DNA of 64,000 nucleotides from Bacteroidota bacterium (GTDB lineage: Bacteria; Bacteroidota; Bacteroidia; Cytophagales; Cyclobacteriaceae), in assembly GCA_018267135.1 (NCBI GenBank), contig JAFDZA010000025.1:124001-188000 (forward strand). The letters run 5' to 3'. Below the pieces are notes generated by a model, which worked only from the letters and a program-made list of their open reading frames with translations, was not told the origin of the DNA and searched no databases. The first letter of the stretch is position 1. The number at the start of each line of letters is the position of its first letter. Below, piece after piece: positions 18,501 through 26,799 of the stretch. The translations under genes and the position numbers were made by a program.

Positions 18501-19223
18501 TGGAGTAGGAGTTAAAGAAGGATTGTTGTCTCCGTATTTTTGTGGAGTATAGTCTGGCTTATAAATATTGGCCGTATCGGTTCCCACAAAATCCCAGCCC
18601 TGGTAGTCGTCTATAAATCCATTGCCATCATCATCCATTCCGTTAATGGGATCCCATTTATTTTTAAAAAGATTAGGAGCCAAATCAGGATGACTAAAAT
18701 TACCGCCTGTATCGATAATGGCAATTACTACGGAGGTATCTCCCTGGGTAATATCCCAAGCTTTAAATGCATTGATCGTGCTAAGATAATATTGTGATGA
18801 AATGAGCGGGTCGTTCGGGGTAAAACTACTTTCCATTTTATATTCCGGTTCTACTATTTCAAAATAGCCCGTGGCATATAATTGATTGATATATGCCTCC
18901 ACCTCTTGGGTAGGATCAAACGTAATCACAAAATATTTTGAGATATCTACTACCGGTGCGCTGGCTCTGGCAGACAGGCGCTGAAGCATACCGGGCGTGG
19001 CGAGTGGTTCAACATGGTTGGCCGGTAATTCTTTTATTCGACCCGACAAGCTATTAGAGACAGCTAAAAATTGGTTTATGTACTCTTGGCGAACTTTAAC
19101 CAGTACGCGCCCACTTTCGTACTTTGTGCCGGCCGGCATTTTAAATACTTTACCTGATTTATTTTGAGCTGAAGCAATACCTGTTAAAAATAAAATAAAA
19201 ATCAGGGTGTAGTTTTTTTTCAT
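15576..19223 (-). CDS. S8 family serine peptidase (subtilase) with PKD and T9SS sorting domains
   Basis: Secreted subtilisin-type protease of 1215 residues. A signal peptide (MKKNYTLIFILFLTGIASAQ) is followed by an inhibitor-like propeptide, then the catalytic domain with Asp171 (IIDTGG), His251 (SHGTWVAG), oxyanion Asn352 (SAGNSG) and Ser420 (GTSFSAP). A long beta-rich middle region follows, then an Ig-like segment, a PKD domain (SWYWDFGD) and a C-terminal type A T9SS sorting domain (VYPNPV ... LYNSLGQVV ... PGIYIVRI ... QKVVKAN). It is therefore exported to the cell surface or medium by the type IX system. The ATG at 19223 heads the signal peptide; an upstream in-frame start at 19262 is rejected. 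It begins 42 bases after the DUF58 gene. Confidence 0.93.
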   Translation of the reverse strand: MKKNYTLIFILFLTGIASAQNKSGKVFKMPAGTKYESGRVLVKVRQEYINQFLAVSNSLSGRIKELPANHVEPLATPGMLQRLSARASAPVVDISKYFVITFDPTQEVEAYINQLYATGYFEIVEPEYKMESSFTPNDPLISSQYYLSTINAFKAWDITQGDTSVVIAIIDTGGNFSHPDLAPNLFKNKWDPINGMDDDGNGFIDDYQGWDFVGTDTANIYKPDYTPQKYGDNNPSLTPTPSVSNAADLSHGTWVAGCAGAAANNGIGIAGVGFKTRLLFTKHTGDNQTPTKGSEYGTLLGMMYAADLFHRHGIRGIINCSFGGSGQSQIVQDIINSIVLDQNCLIIASAGNSGISTPSYPAAYNNVISVAATDQNDVAPRFTNYGTTVDIAAPGVGIYTTQYNNAYTTSTNGGTVDGTSFSAPITSGAAALVWAQNPTFSAVQVGEQLRVTANATALYTANPGKVNQLGLGRLDVYRALTLNLPSLRASNFKLVNKNGAIPSPGDKAYLSMDFKNLLQSTSPGIQITASISSLYITVTKNTIAPGTIAGGATYTNSLMPFEITISPYTPQDTQINFLITYTDGSYSDYQYISMYVNPSYIDVNTNQITTTVTSIGRLGYEDTQNSAKGSGFVFNQNSLLFEMGLIMGTSPANLFNNVRGLSGSFDQDFSSTVSIKQIQPGVRSYAEIFGEFSNSVTPAQQQVKVDYRSLVWKDSPYDKFVILEYQITNPTASVLNPFYFGIFADWDISAGGANDQANWDNTNKMGFVFPAKTSSLPNAGIQVLTGSPAYYAIDNNSSIAGNPWGLYSSSSAGSFTKAEKFQTISATIGSANARLKAGVLSAYNGNGGDVSHVVSAGPYTINAGQTITVAFALHAAPDSISLKKSARYADSVYNYTLKAPKPASDSVATCYKSPATLTTSGATKINWYKSFTGGTSFFTGTQYTTGNLTNDTTFYVSNADHTYESVRTAVKATVKANPVITTSRSPILCQGDSVLLSVAKDDSTIWNTGNKSNIVTVKVSGKYAVRVKNNSLGCSSKSDTVSVVVNPGPTANFTTAGDLKIYTPITFNDQSTNATSWYWDFGDKQNSTDQNPVHQYSSIQNYTVKLTVKAANGCSNTKTNALSVVTAVENFTNALKVYPNPVTSSINITIDEPNLLGARLILYNSLGQVVADQDISGAGPQAEVSLPVSMLAPGIYIVRIQLPDKIVTQKVVKAN

Positions 19224-19265
19224 TGCCTGTGTTATTTGAAAATTAAAGTAACCAAAGTTCACCCA

Positions 19266-20600
19266 TCAAATCAAATGGCGTGCCTTTAATTCTAAATATT
19301 TGTTAATGGTGTTCACCGAAAGTTTTTCGGGTGACGTGAGAATATAATGAATACCGTGTTTAGTGAGTTCTTTCGTCATTCGTTTTTTGTCGTATAGAAA
19401 TTGTTCGGCTATAGCCTGATTATAAATCTCTTTCAGCCTGTCTGCTTTTATATCGGCCACGGTGCGCAGTTCATCGTTATCAAAAAATATTACTACCAGC
19501 CGGTGCATCCGGTTTAAGGCAAGCAAATATGGAAGCTGGCGGTGCAGCCCCTGAATACTTTCAAAGTTGGTATAGAGCAACAATAAACTCCGTTGCGAGA
19601 TTGATTGACGCACCCGGGCATAGAGCGAAGAATAATCGGATTCAAAAAAAGCCGTTTTCTGGTTGTACAAAACTTCCTGAATAACTGCCATTTGATGGTT
19701 TGTGCGGCTGGCCTGCAAAAAACTTCCGATCCGATCTTGAAATGTTAATAACCCTGCTTTATCTGATTTTTTGATGGCAATATTTGAAATAACTAAACTG
19801 GCATTGATGGCATAATCCAACAAAGACATACCGTTAAATGGCATCTGCATAACGCGTCCTTTATCAATCAGTGAATACACTTGTTGCGATTTCTCGTCTT
19901 GATATTGGTTTACCATCAGCTTTGATTTCCGTGCGGTGGCCTTCCAGTTTACCGTGCGAATGTCATCGCCTGTTACATATTCTTTTATCAATTCAAATTC
20001 CTGGTTATGACCTATACGCCTGATTTTCTTTATGCCCGATTCCGTCAGGTGATGATGAATGGCCAGTAATTCGTATTGGCGCATCTGGATATAAGACGGA
20101 TACACCGGCACCATTTTATCTGCGGAGAATTGAAATTTTCTGGCCACTAGTTTTAATGGAGAATGCACCAGCACGTTTACCGCTCCAAAAAAATATTCTC
20201 CGCGTTTTACCGGTCGTAAGAAATAGCGGATAGATTTTTTTTCTCCTGCTGTCAAAAAAAACACAAACTCTATATCCCTTCGCTGAAACTGGTGCGGAGC
20301 CTCATCAAAAACACGCAGCATGGCGCGAAACGGATAATAACTCTGCAGGTAGATTAGTATTTCATTCGCATCGCCATTCGATAACTTTTCGGCTACCACG
20401 CGATTTCCCGTTAGCCCTTTCTTTATCCGGTACAGCAATACTATGTCGGCAACTACCATGGCCTGCCAAACAAAAAATAAAATCTTAGGGACAAAATATA
20501 ACCCCTGAAAAATAAAAGTCAGAACAAACATTAAAGCGATACTTCCGAGCAGTAAAAACAAGCGGTTCGTTAAAAACAGGCTACGAAAGAACTTTTTCAT
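19266..20600 (-). CDS. DUF58 domain-containing membrane protein
   Basis: A 444-residue protein with two N-terminal membrane helices (about residues 8-55), then a soluble region with the DUF58 motif VTGDDIRTVNWKATARKSKL (about 215-235) and a vWA-like fold after it. DUF58 proteins are almost always encoded beside MoxR AAA+ ATPases and are thought to be their substrates or adaptors, probably in assembly or activation of envelope complexes. Here it begins 9 bases after the MoxR stop. The ATG at 20600 is preferred over a TTG at 20606. Family call secure; biological role unknown. Confidence 0.9.
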   Translation of the reverse strand: MKKFFRSLFLTNRLFLLLGSIALMFVLTFIFQGLYFVPKILFFVWQAMVVADIVLLYRIKKGLTGNRVVAEKLSNGDANEILIYLQSYYPFRAMLRVFDEAPHQFQRRDIEFVFFLTAGEKKSIRYFLRPVKRGEYFFGAVNVLVHSPLKLVARKFQFSADKMVPVYPSYIQMRQYELLAIHHHLTESGIKKIRRIGHNQEFELIKEYVTGDDIRTVNWKATARKSKLMVNQYQDEKSQQVYSLIDKGRVMQMPFNGMSLLDYAINASLVISNIAIKKSDKAGLLTFQDRIGSFLQASRTNHQMAVIQEVLYNQKTAFFESDYSSLYARVRQSISQRSLLLLYTNFESIQGLHRQLPYLLALNRMHRLVVIFFDNDELRTVADIKADRLKEIYNQAIAEQFLYDKKRMTKELTKHGIHYILTSPEKLSVNTINKYLELKARHLI

Positions 20601-20609
20601 CTGCAAGAA

Positions 20610-21587
20610 CTACCGGGGTACTTCAATTTTGTTGATGATCAGGTGAATGGTGTCATCGGCCGAAACGCCCTCCATTTCTTTTTCGGGGCTCAACACCACC
20701 CGGTGCCGCAATACCGGAAGCGAAACGGTTTTTATATCGTCCGGGTTGACAAAATCGCGTCCTTGAATTAAAGCATACGCCTTGGCACTTCCCAGAATAG
20801 CAATGGACGCGCGGGGCGATGCGCCCAAAAATAACATGGAATTATTTCGCGTTTCATTTACCAATTGGGCTATGTAGCTCAATAAGTTTGGCTCAATGTG
20901 CACCTGCTGTGTAGCCTGCCGCAAGGAATCAATCTGCTCGGCCGATAGTACCGCGTTTACTTCGGTGAGCGGTAAAGCGCCTTGGCGCGAATGGTGTTTA
21001 GTCAATATTTCCACTTCATTTTCCAATGAAGGGTAGTTTACTACTATTTTAAACAGAAAACGATCTAACTGAGCTTCCGGTAAACGATAAGTTCCTTCTT
21101 GTTCAATCGGGTTTTGGGTGGCCACCACCAGATATGGGCTTTTCATTTTATGGGTGTGGCCATCTACCGTTACTTGTCTTTCTTCCATCACTTCAAACAA
21201 GGCTGCTTGTGTTTTGGCCGGAGCCCGGTTGATCTCATCTATCAAAATGAGGTTGGAGAAAACCGGCCCCGGTTTAAATTCAAATTCGGAAGTTTTTAAA
21301 TTATAAACCGATGTGCCTACCACATCAGACGGCATGAGGTCTGGCGTAAATTGCAGGCGCGAAAAATCTATTGAAATAATTTTCGACAAAAGTTTTGCTG
21401 TAAGTGTTTTGGCTACTCCGGGCACACCTTCGAGCAACACGTGCCCATCGGCCAGAATAGCCGTAATGAGCAACTCTATCATTTGCTCCTGGCCCACGAT
21501 CCCCTTCCCGATTTCTTCTTTTATTGTTTTGATTTGTTCGGTTAGCCGGCTCAGGTCAACCCGCGATTGAAATGAATTGTCTTTCAT
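20610..21587 (-). CDS. MoxR family AAA+ ATPase
   Basis: Chaperone-like AAA+ ATPase of 325 residues. Walker A is in LEGVPGVAKTLTAKLL (about 54-69), Walker B is LILIDEINRAPAKTQAAL, the sensor 1 region is VVATQNPIEQEGTYRLPEAQLDRF, and the C-terminal lid carries LGASPRASIAILGSAKAYAL. These are MRP-subfamily MoxR features. Family members remodel or insert cofactors into partner proteins, usually encoded next to them as vWA or DUF58 proteins, as here. It sits in the middle of a tight run (9 bases on each side to DUF4350 and DUF58 genes), so operon membership is clear. The client protein is unknown. Confidence 0.95.
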   Translation of the reverse strand: MKDNSFQSRVDLSRLTEQIKTIKEEIGKGIVGQEQMIELLITAILADGHVLLEGVPGVAKTLTAKLLSKIISIDFSRLQFTPDLMPSDVVGTSVYNLKTSEFEFKPGPVFSNLILIDEINRAPAKTQAALFEVMEERQVTVDGHTHKMKSPYLVVATQNPIEQEGTYRLPEAQLDRFLFKIVVNYPSLENEVEILTKHHSRQGALPLTEVNAVLSAEQIDSLRQATQQVHIEPNLLSYIAQLVNETRNNSMLFLGASPRASIAILGSAKAYALIQGRDFVNPDDIKTVSLPVLRHRVVLSPEKEMEGVSADDTIHLIINKIEVPR

Positions 21588-21596
21588 ACGTAAAAT

Positions 21597-22793
21597 TTAT
21601 TTTCTCCAAAAATCATTTATATGCTTTGTCAGTTGTATTAATTCTTCTGCTGAAATTTTGTCTTTCGACAAAACTAAAAGAATGCTTTTAGTCAGTCGTT
21701 GTACTACAGGCTCATCAACACCTGCCTTCAGCGAAAGCGATTGCACGTAGTGGAGCGATCCGGCATGGGTTGTAAAATGATACCGGCTCTGCACCGACTC
21801 GTTAAAAAATAAAATCTTCTTCAGTGCAATGCTTTTATGGTCTGCCTTTTCAAAATAGAGGCCCGCTATAGTGCCCACAAATTCAAGGGATGTATTTGCT
21901 AATGGTTTTATAACCGGAATAATCCGTTGTTTGCGTTTCGCCTCGAAGAGTATAAAAATAAGGATCGCTGTTATGGTTATATAATACGCCCAGCGAAGCG
22001 GCTCAGTAAGAAGAATAAACCGCAAAGGCGATCTTGCCTCCAGGCGTCCTGCTTGATAGTATTCCGTCCAGTATAATTCGTTTGGCGGCAGATATGAAAG
22101 CAGGAAAGATATTAATTGGGTACGATTGTTTTCTAATATGTATAGGTTGGTAAAAACGAGCGGGGTGCTGCTCAGTATAAAGAAGCCTTTCCCAAAATAT
22201 ACTTTAAGCGCCACGGCCTTTTGGTTTTCATTTTTGGCAACGATTGCCGTCTTTGCCAGTTCCGATTTTTTAATGGACGTATCAGCCGGTGCCAGATAGC
22301 TGAAGGTATTTTGTTTTTTAAAATAATATTGGCGGGCCGTATCAAGCTGAGTATTACTCAGGCGGATGTACATTGAGTCGCTGCTTTCGTAGTGGCCGGG
22401 GTTTTCAAAAAAAATATCTTTCGTCTGCACCCCGAGTGTGTCGGCCAATTTGCCCGACAGATCATTAGCCGCTATAAAAATATGACCTCCTGCCTGTACG
22501 TATTTCAGCATAGCCCGGGTATCTTCTCTATCGGGCAAAAAATGTTGGGCAAGAATCAGTATGCTGGCTTGTTGGCTTATTGAATCTTTTAATTCATAAA
22601 ATGTTTTATAGTTATGTTTTATTTTTTGGGTTGGTTGTAATAATTGATTAAGTACATACGTGCCATACGGATTTTTATCGTCATGTGCCAGCGAAACATT
22701 CCAATCGTATTTTTTGTCTTTACTCAGCAGCAAGTACGCCAAGAACACCAGCAGACTGGCGAGATATAAAAAATATTTCCAGTCTTTGGTCAT
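21597..22793 (-). CDS. DUF4350 domain-containing membrane protein
   Basis: A 398-residue protein with an N-terminal anchor (YFLYLASLLVFLAYLLL), an extracytoplasmic glutamine-amidotransferase-like alpha/beta domain (ILILAQHFLP ... GGHIFIAAND) typical of DUF4350, a second membrane helix near residue 265-285 (YYITITAILIFILFEA) and a cytoplasmic C-terminal region. No catalytic nucleophile is evident, so it may be a binding domain. Its ATG overlaps the TGA of the DUF4129 gene (ATGA at 22790-22793), indicating translational coupling. DUF4350 genes usually lie between DUF4129 and MoxR genes, exactly as here. Role unknown. Confidence 0.87.
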   Translation of the reverse strand: MTKDWKYFLYLASLLVFLAYLLLSKDKKYDWNVSLAHDDKNPYGTYVLNQLLQPTQKIKHNYKTFYELKDSISQQASILILAQHFLPDREDTRAMLKYVQAGGHIFIAANDLSGKLADTLGVQTKDIFFENPGHYESSDSMYIRLSNTQLDTARQYYFKKQNTFSYLAPADTSIKKSELAKTAIVAKNENQKAVALKVYFGKGFFILSSTPLVFTNLYILENNRTQLISFLLSYLPPNELYWTEYYQAGRLEARSPLRFILLTEPLRWAYYITITAILIFILFEAKRKQRIIPVIKPLANTSLEFVGTIAGLYFEKADHKSIALKKILFFNESVQSRYHFTTHAGSLHYVQSLSLKAGVDEPVVQRLTKSILLVLSKDKISAEELIQLTKHINDFWRK

Positions 22794-23551
22794 TCTTTTA
22801 TTTTGGCTTTCCAGCTATTAAATACTTGTTGCATTTCGCTGAATGTTTCCGGGGGTACGCGGAAGTTTCCGTACCAGACATAATCAAAATAGAAACTTAA
22901 ATCTAAAAACCCGTCTCGCAATTCGGGGTGCTGCAATTCTCGCACATAATCATGATTTGTTTTTCCCGGGCTCCAATCGATCAAGTGCCGATCGGATAGT
23001 ATTTTAAGGGCATAAAGAAATACCAGCCTCGTGGCTACCCGATACTCTTTTTTTTGTGTTACCTCGGCAATCAGTTTTTCAAAATCCATTTCATGAATAT
23101 TTTCGCTAAGCACCTGATGCGGTATTGTAACATCACCCCCTTTTACCAAAATACGGAAGGCATTTACTTTCAGCAGCATCAATACCACATAAACCAACAA
23201 ACCTACTCCGGCCACATACAATAAAATTTTGCCCAGGTGGGTAGTTGTTACGTCACTAAAAAAATTTCTTGCTAATTCGGCCAGCCATCTTTTAAATCTC
23301 TCCCAAAGGTTTTCGGCCACGGTAGGAGGTTCTTTGTATTTTAAATCGGGATCAGTCTTTAATTTTTGAATCGCCTGCTCAGAAAATTTTCTTTGAGGAA
23401 CAGAGGTTGTATCTACCGCTGCATAGTGCTGTTCTTTTTTCAGGGTATCTACCGCAAATCCTGTTGAGTCGGTTTGGGCTTGTGCCAATCCCAAGCCGGC
23501 TACAAAAGCAGCTGACAAAAATAATTTCAAGAATTTAAAATGGTGAAGCAT
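22790..23551 (-). CDS. DUF4129 domain-containing protein
   Basis: A 253-residue protein with a signal peptide or first helix ending AQAQ (about residue 26), a proline-rich extracytoplasmic segment, one membrane helix near 110-130 (ILLYVAGVGLLVYVVLMLL) and a cytoplasmic C-terminal DUF4129 domain, where TRLVFLYALKILSDRHLIDW and FDYVWYGNF are the conserved blocks. DUF4129 occurs in MoxR/DUF58 islands and in some transglutaminase-like membrane proteins. Here the transglutaminase part is absent. It is coupled to the DUF4350 gene by a 4-base overlap. Function unknown. Confidence 0.87.
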   Translation of the reverse strand: MLHHFKFLKLFLSAAFVAGLGLAQAQTDSTGFAVDTLKKEQHYAAVDTTSVPQRKFSEQAIQKLKTDPDLKYKEPPTVAENLWERFKRWLAELARNFFSDVTTTHLGKILLYVAGVGLLVYVVLMLLKVNAFRILVKGGDVTIPHQVLSENIHEMDFEKLIAEVTQKKEYRVATRLVFLYALKILSDRHLIDWSPGKTNHDYVRELQHPELRDGFLDLSFYFDYVWYGNFRVPPETFSEMQQVFNSWKAKIKE

Positions 23552-23566
23552 TCTGAAAATGCTCTT

Positions 23567-24544
23567 CTAAAAAGTTTCGTTTCGGTTGTTATCGGGCAGT
23601 GGTTTGCCAAAGTTTTCGATGTCGCCCATCAGCCCGGTGGCTTCTTTCCGTTCTACCAGATTAAAGTATTGAAACACCAGCCCTACCTGTGGCAATGTTT
23701 GAAGCAGCATTTGAGCCAGATAGTATAGGGTGAAAAAAACATACGAGGCTATTTTCATAGATTCCGATATTTCGGGTCTGCCTTCGTTGGTTCCGTGCAA
23801 AGCGGAAATAATCATAAACACATAGTAAGGAAGGATAAATATATATGAAATCGTACCCCCGATAAGCGAAAGTGTAAAAGCAATGCCAAAGGTACTCCAC
23901 CATTTTCCTTTAGTGAGCTGCAGCGACCGGGTGGCCGCGCTGAAAAAGCCCTGTGGCTCGTGTGCCTGAACAAAAAATACCAGCGAAATGCCAACCAAAA
24001 GATAGATCATTCCTATGATCGCAGCTATAATCCACACCACCATCAGGGCTGTGGCGATCATTTTAAATGCAACCGAAATCAGCACCAATGCCAGCCCCAG
24101 TGCCATACTGCAAATAAAAATAAGCAACACCGAGCCGGCATATCTCCCAACGAGATGGCGGGTTGCTTCCCATACCTCGCTTACTTGAATCTGGTTTGTT
24201 TTTTTTCGGTAGTATGTTTCCATATACCCGTTAATAGTGGCCAGTGTAATGATGTAGCTCAATATTAAAAACACGTACATCAAAGCCATCTGCATCCAAA
24301 ATGAAAAAGAAGAAAAGTACTGAGCCGATTCTTGCGGATCGGTGCGCGGCTGCATCAGCCGCATAAAGAAATCAGAAAAAAAAGATCCTAAAAAGATACT
24401 CCCGATGAGCACAGCCGGGCCGGCAATGAGTAAAATACTTTTTGAAAGAGGTTTAAAGTTTTGTTTCAGAAATTCAAACGTGGCATTTATTTTTTTACCG
24501 AAGTCGCGTGTTTGCTGAAACTCGATAGGCTTAAATTCGTCCAT
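23567..24544 (-). CDS. polytopic membrane protein of the MoxR island
   Basis: A 325-residue integral membrane protein with, by eye, five or six helices (SILLIAGPAVLIGSIFLGSF, ALMYVFLILSYIITLATI, SVLLIFICSMALGLALVLI, ALMVVWIIAAIIGMIYLLVGISLVFF and two near the C-terminus). The soluble N-terminus DEFKPIEFQQTRDFGKKIN precedes the first helix. It resembles the membrane domain of glycerophosphodiester phosphodiesterase-type proteins but carries no catalytic domain. The ATG at 24544 overlaps the SpoIIM-like gene by 14 bases; an earlier TTG (24574) would overlap more. Position between SpoIIM-like and DUF4129 genes links it to the same complex. Function unknown. Confidence 0.75.
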   Translation of the reverse strand: MDEFKPIEFQQTRDFGKKINATFEFLKQNFKPLSKSILLIAGPAVLIGSIFLGSFFSDFFMRLMQPRTDPQESAQYFSSFSFWMQMALMYVFLILSYIITLATINGYMETYYRKKTNQIQVSEVWEATRHLVGRYAGSVLLIFICSMALGLALVLISVAFKMIATALMVVWIIAAIIGMIYLLVGISLVFFVQAHEPQGFFSAATRSLQLTKGKWWSTFGIAFTLSLIGGTISYIFILPYYVFMIISALHGTNEGRPEISESMKIASYVFFTLYYLAQMLLQTLPQVGLVFQYFNLVERKEATGLMGDIENFGKPLPDNNRNETF

Positions 24545-25490
24545 GGCGATGAAGTTGAATAGGGTAGATAACAAAATAGTAAAGTAGCAAAATAGCTGAA
24601 AGCCCGATAACGAGCATCTTTAAACTCCAGTGCATAAAAGCATAGCAGGTGATAAACGATTCGATAAAGCCGGCCAGCACAAAGAAAGGCACCAGCCCCA
24701 TTACCATTTTCAATCCTCTTTTGGCTCCGGTTTTAAATGACTCCAGCCGGGTATAAGTACCCGGAAAAAGCAAACTGTTGCCCATTACAAATCCGGCTCC
24801 GGCTGCTATCACAATAGACGAAAGTTCGATGGTACCGTGCAGCATAATAACCGGAAATGCCTGGCTTAATTGATGTTGTTGGTAAAAGAACATAACAAAA
24901 GTGCCTACCATTAGTCCGTTGTAAAACAAATACAAGCCAGTGCCCAGCGAGGCAAATAATCCGAAAACAAAAATCTTAAATGAAACGGCAATGTTGTTTA
25001 GTGTAATCATCAAAAACATATTCATTTCGCTGCCGGAAGAATAAACCTGTGTGGGGTTGCCGTGCGCAATATTTTCCTGTGTCATATTCACATAGCCATC
25101 GCCCAAAATGAGCCGCACAAAGGTATTATCGTAAGCGGTTGAAACCGCCCCAACGGCATTGGCTGCCAAAAAGATAATCAATGCATACAACAATTGTCTT
25201 CGTGCGTGATAAATGGCTTGAGGCACTTCTGTTTTCCAAAACAAAATAAATCGATTTTTCTCTTCTTTTTTATTTCGATAGATAGCCCGGTGCACTTTGC
25301 CTGCCAAGGCATTTAAGTATTGGGTAGCCCGGCTGTTGGGATATTGCGTTTGGGCAAAGGAAAGATCGTCTGTTATCTGAATAAATAGTTCTGCCAAACG
25401 ATCAGGGTTGGCATGGCCTTCGCCTTTTAGTGCTTTTTCAAATTCTTCCCAACGAGGTTTGTTTTGTTTTACAAATGCCGCTTCCTGCAT
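24531..25490 (-). CDS. stage II sporulation protein M (SpoIIM/DUF95) family protein
   Basis: A 319-residue membrane protein of the SpoIIM/DUF95 family. The start MQEAAFVKQNKPRWEEFEKAL is the usual opening of these proteins, which supports the ATG at 25490 over a TTG at 25538 that would overlap the dipeptidase gene. A cytoplasmic helical domain of about 110 residues is followed by five or so helices, with the characteristic NNIAVSFKIFVFGLFASLGTGLYLFYNG segment and MLHGTIELSSIVIAAGAGF. In sporulating Firmicutes SpoIIM takes part in peptidoglycan remodelling in engulfment; this organism is not a spore former by any evidence here, so the role is different or unknown. It follows the M19 dipeptidase by 8 bases. 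Confidence 0.88.
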   Translation of the reverse strand: MQEAAFVKQNKPRWEEFEKALKGEGHANPDRLAELFIQITDDLSFAQTQYPNSRATQYLNALAGKVHRAIYRNKKEEKNRFILFWKTEVPQAIYHARRQLLYALIIFLAANAVGAVSTAYDNTFVRLILGDGYVNMTQENIAHGNPTQVYSSGSEMNMFLMITLNNIAVSFKIFVFGLFASLGTGLYLFYNGLMVGTFVMFFYQQHQLSQAFPVIMLHGTIELSSIVIAAGAGFVMGNSLLFPGTYTRLESFKTGAKRGLKMVMGLVPFFVLAGFIESFITCYAFMHWSLKMLVIGLSAILLLYYFVIYPIQLHRHGRI

Positions 25491-25498
25491 GGGTTCAT

Positions 25499-26731
25499 TT
25501 AATTGCTGGCTTGTGCCACTTTCTCTACTTCCCTCCAAACACGGAAAAGATTTTTATAACAAATTTTTTCAATGTCGCTTTCGGTGTAGCCGCGCTTCAG
25601 TAAGCGATAGATGAGGTTAGGATATTGAGAAGGGTTTTCAAGGCCTTTGGGCAACATGCCATTTACTCCATCAAAGTCAGAGCCAAATGCCACATGGTCT
25701 ATGCCGGCCAGTTGCACAATGTGGTCAATATGGTTAACAATTACTTCAATATCTACCACCGGTGCCGGGTGCTCTTTTTCGTATTGGCTGAAGATGGCCC
25801 AGACTGCGGGATCTTCGGGTTTTATATTTTTTTCGGTAAGTATTTTGGTTATTTCTTTCCGTGTGCGGGTTTGATAGTTGGCCGTGGCCGAATCAACAAA
25901 GGCGGTATAAAAATTAACTGAAACCACACCCCCCTTTTCACCTAATTTTTTTATCATGTCGTCTGTCATGTCTCTGCGCACGGTGGGAGCAAAGTAACGG
26001 CACGAAGAGTGCGAGGCAATACACGGAGCCTGACTTAGTTTCATTACCTGGTAAAAGGTGCTGTCGTCTACGTGCGAAATATCTACCATAATTCCCACCC
26101 GGTTCATTTCTTTTACTACTTCTTTTCCAAACGGGCTCAGGCCGTTCCATTGAGCGGAGTCGCCCGAGGAATCGCAAATGTGGTTGTTCTTGCTATGGGT
26201 AAGGGTAATGTAACGGATGCCTTTATCGTAAAAATATTTTACGTTCTTCAAATCGTGGCCAATAGGAGCTCCGTTTTCCATGCCCATGGGCAACGAAATT
26301 TTTCCGGCCTTAAAATTAGCCTCTACATCGGAAGGCGATTTTGCCAATGCAAATTTATCGGGTAGAAGACGGGCTATATCATTTACATAGCCTATCAGCG
26401 AATCGGCCAGTGCTTTTCCAAAATCATCTTTTTTTTGATATTCGGAAGGAATATAAATAGACATAAACGGGGCGGTAAGCCCACCTTTCATGGCACGTTC
26501 GTAATCAAACTCGCCCCGGTTGGTTTTTACAATCAGGCTTATGCTATCGGGGGTGAATTTTATTCCCTTCAGCCGCTCGGGCAAATCTACGTGGCCATCG
26601 GTAATGATGAACTTGTGGGCTAATTCATCGGCATATTTTTGCAGCGCATCATCACTCATCCGGTCAACCGGTCGTTTGCCGGTACAACTGATGATGATTA
26701 AAAGAAGGAGAACATAGCTCAGAAGTTTCAT
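25499..26731 (-). CDS. membrane dipeptidase (peptidase M19), lipoprotein
   Basis: Zinc-dependent dipeptidase of the renal dipeptidase family. The 410-residue protein begins with a lipoprotein signal (MKLLSYVLLLLIIISC, Cys16), so it should be anchored in the outer or inner membrane and act in the periplasm or at the surface. Metal-ligand motifs are DGHVD near residue 47, MENGAP, the His in VDISHVDD, the His in CIASHSSC, and the Asp in AFGSDFDG. Substrates in the family are dipeptides, often with a D-residue at the second position. It is first in the minus-strand island and divergent from the RDD gene. Placement upstream of SpoIIM-like/MoxR genes is unusual for M19. Confidence 0.93.
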   Translation of the reverse strand: MKLLSYVLLLLIIISCTGKRPVDRMSDDALQKYADELAHKFIITDGHVDLPERLKGIKFTPDSISLIVKTNRGEFDYERAMKGGLTAPFMSIYIPSEYQKKDDFGKALADSLIGYVNDIARLLPDKFALAKSPSDVEANFKAGKISLPMGMENGAPIGHDLKNVKYFYDKGIRYITLTHSKNNHICDSSGDSAQWNGLSPFGKEVVKEMNRVGIMVDISHVDDSTFYQVMKLSQAPCIASHSSCRYFAPTVRRDMTDDMIKKLGEKGGVVSVNFYTAFVDSATANYQTRTRKEITKILTEKNIKPEDPAVWAIFSQYEKEHPAPVVDIEVIVNHIDHIVQLAGIDHVAFGSDFDGVNGMLPKGLENPSQYPNLIYRLLKRGYTESDIEKICYKNLFRVWREVEKVAQASN

Positions 26732-26748
26732 CGAATAAAATATTTTGT

Positions 26749-26756
26749 GAAAGGTA
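26749..26756 (-). promoter_or_regulatory. candidate -7 element for the M19/SpoIIM/MoxR/DUF58 run
   Basis: TACCTTTC on the minus strand, a 7 of 8 match to TAnnTTTG, 17 bases before the dipeptidase ATG. No clear TTG was found at the usual -33 distance (TTA instead). Within 26 bases of the opposing -7 element for the RDD gene. Confidence 0.35.
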
Positions 26757-26781
26757 ATAGTTAAACCTTATTCGTTAAACT

Positions 26782-26789
26782 TATTTTTG
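26782..26789 (+). promoter_or_regulatory. candidate -7 element for the RDD gene
   Basis: TATTTTTG, an exact match to TAnnTTTG, ending 10 bases before the ATG at 26800, so the leader would be very short. No TTG at the expected -33 distance. Confidence 0.4.
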
Positions 26790-26799
26790 GCTCAATTTT

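Noticed and set aside
25499..26731. Idea that the SpoIIM-like gene implies sporulation
   Set aside because: No other sporulation gene is present and the family occurs widely in non-sporulating bacteria beside MoxR/DUF58 genes.
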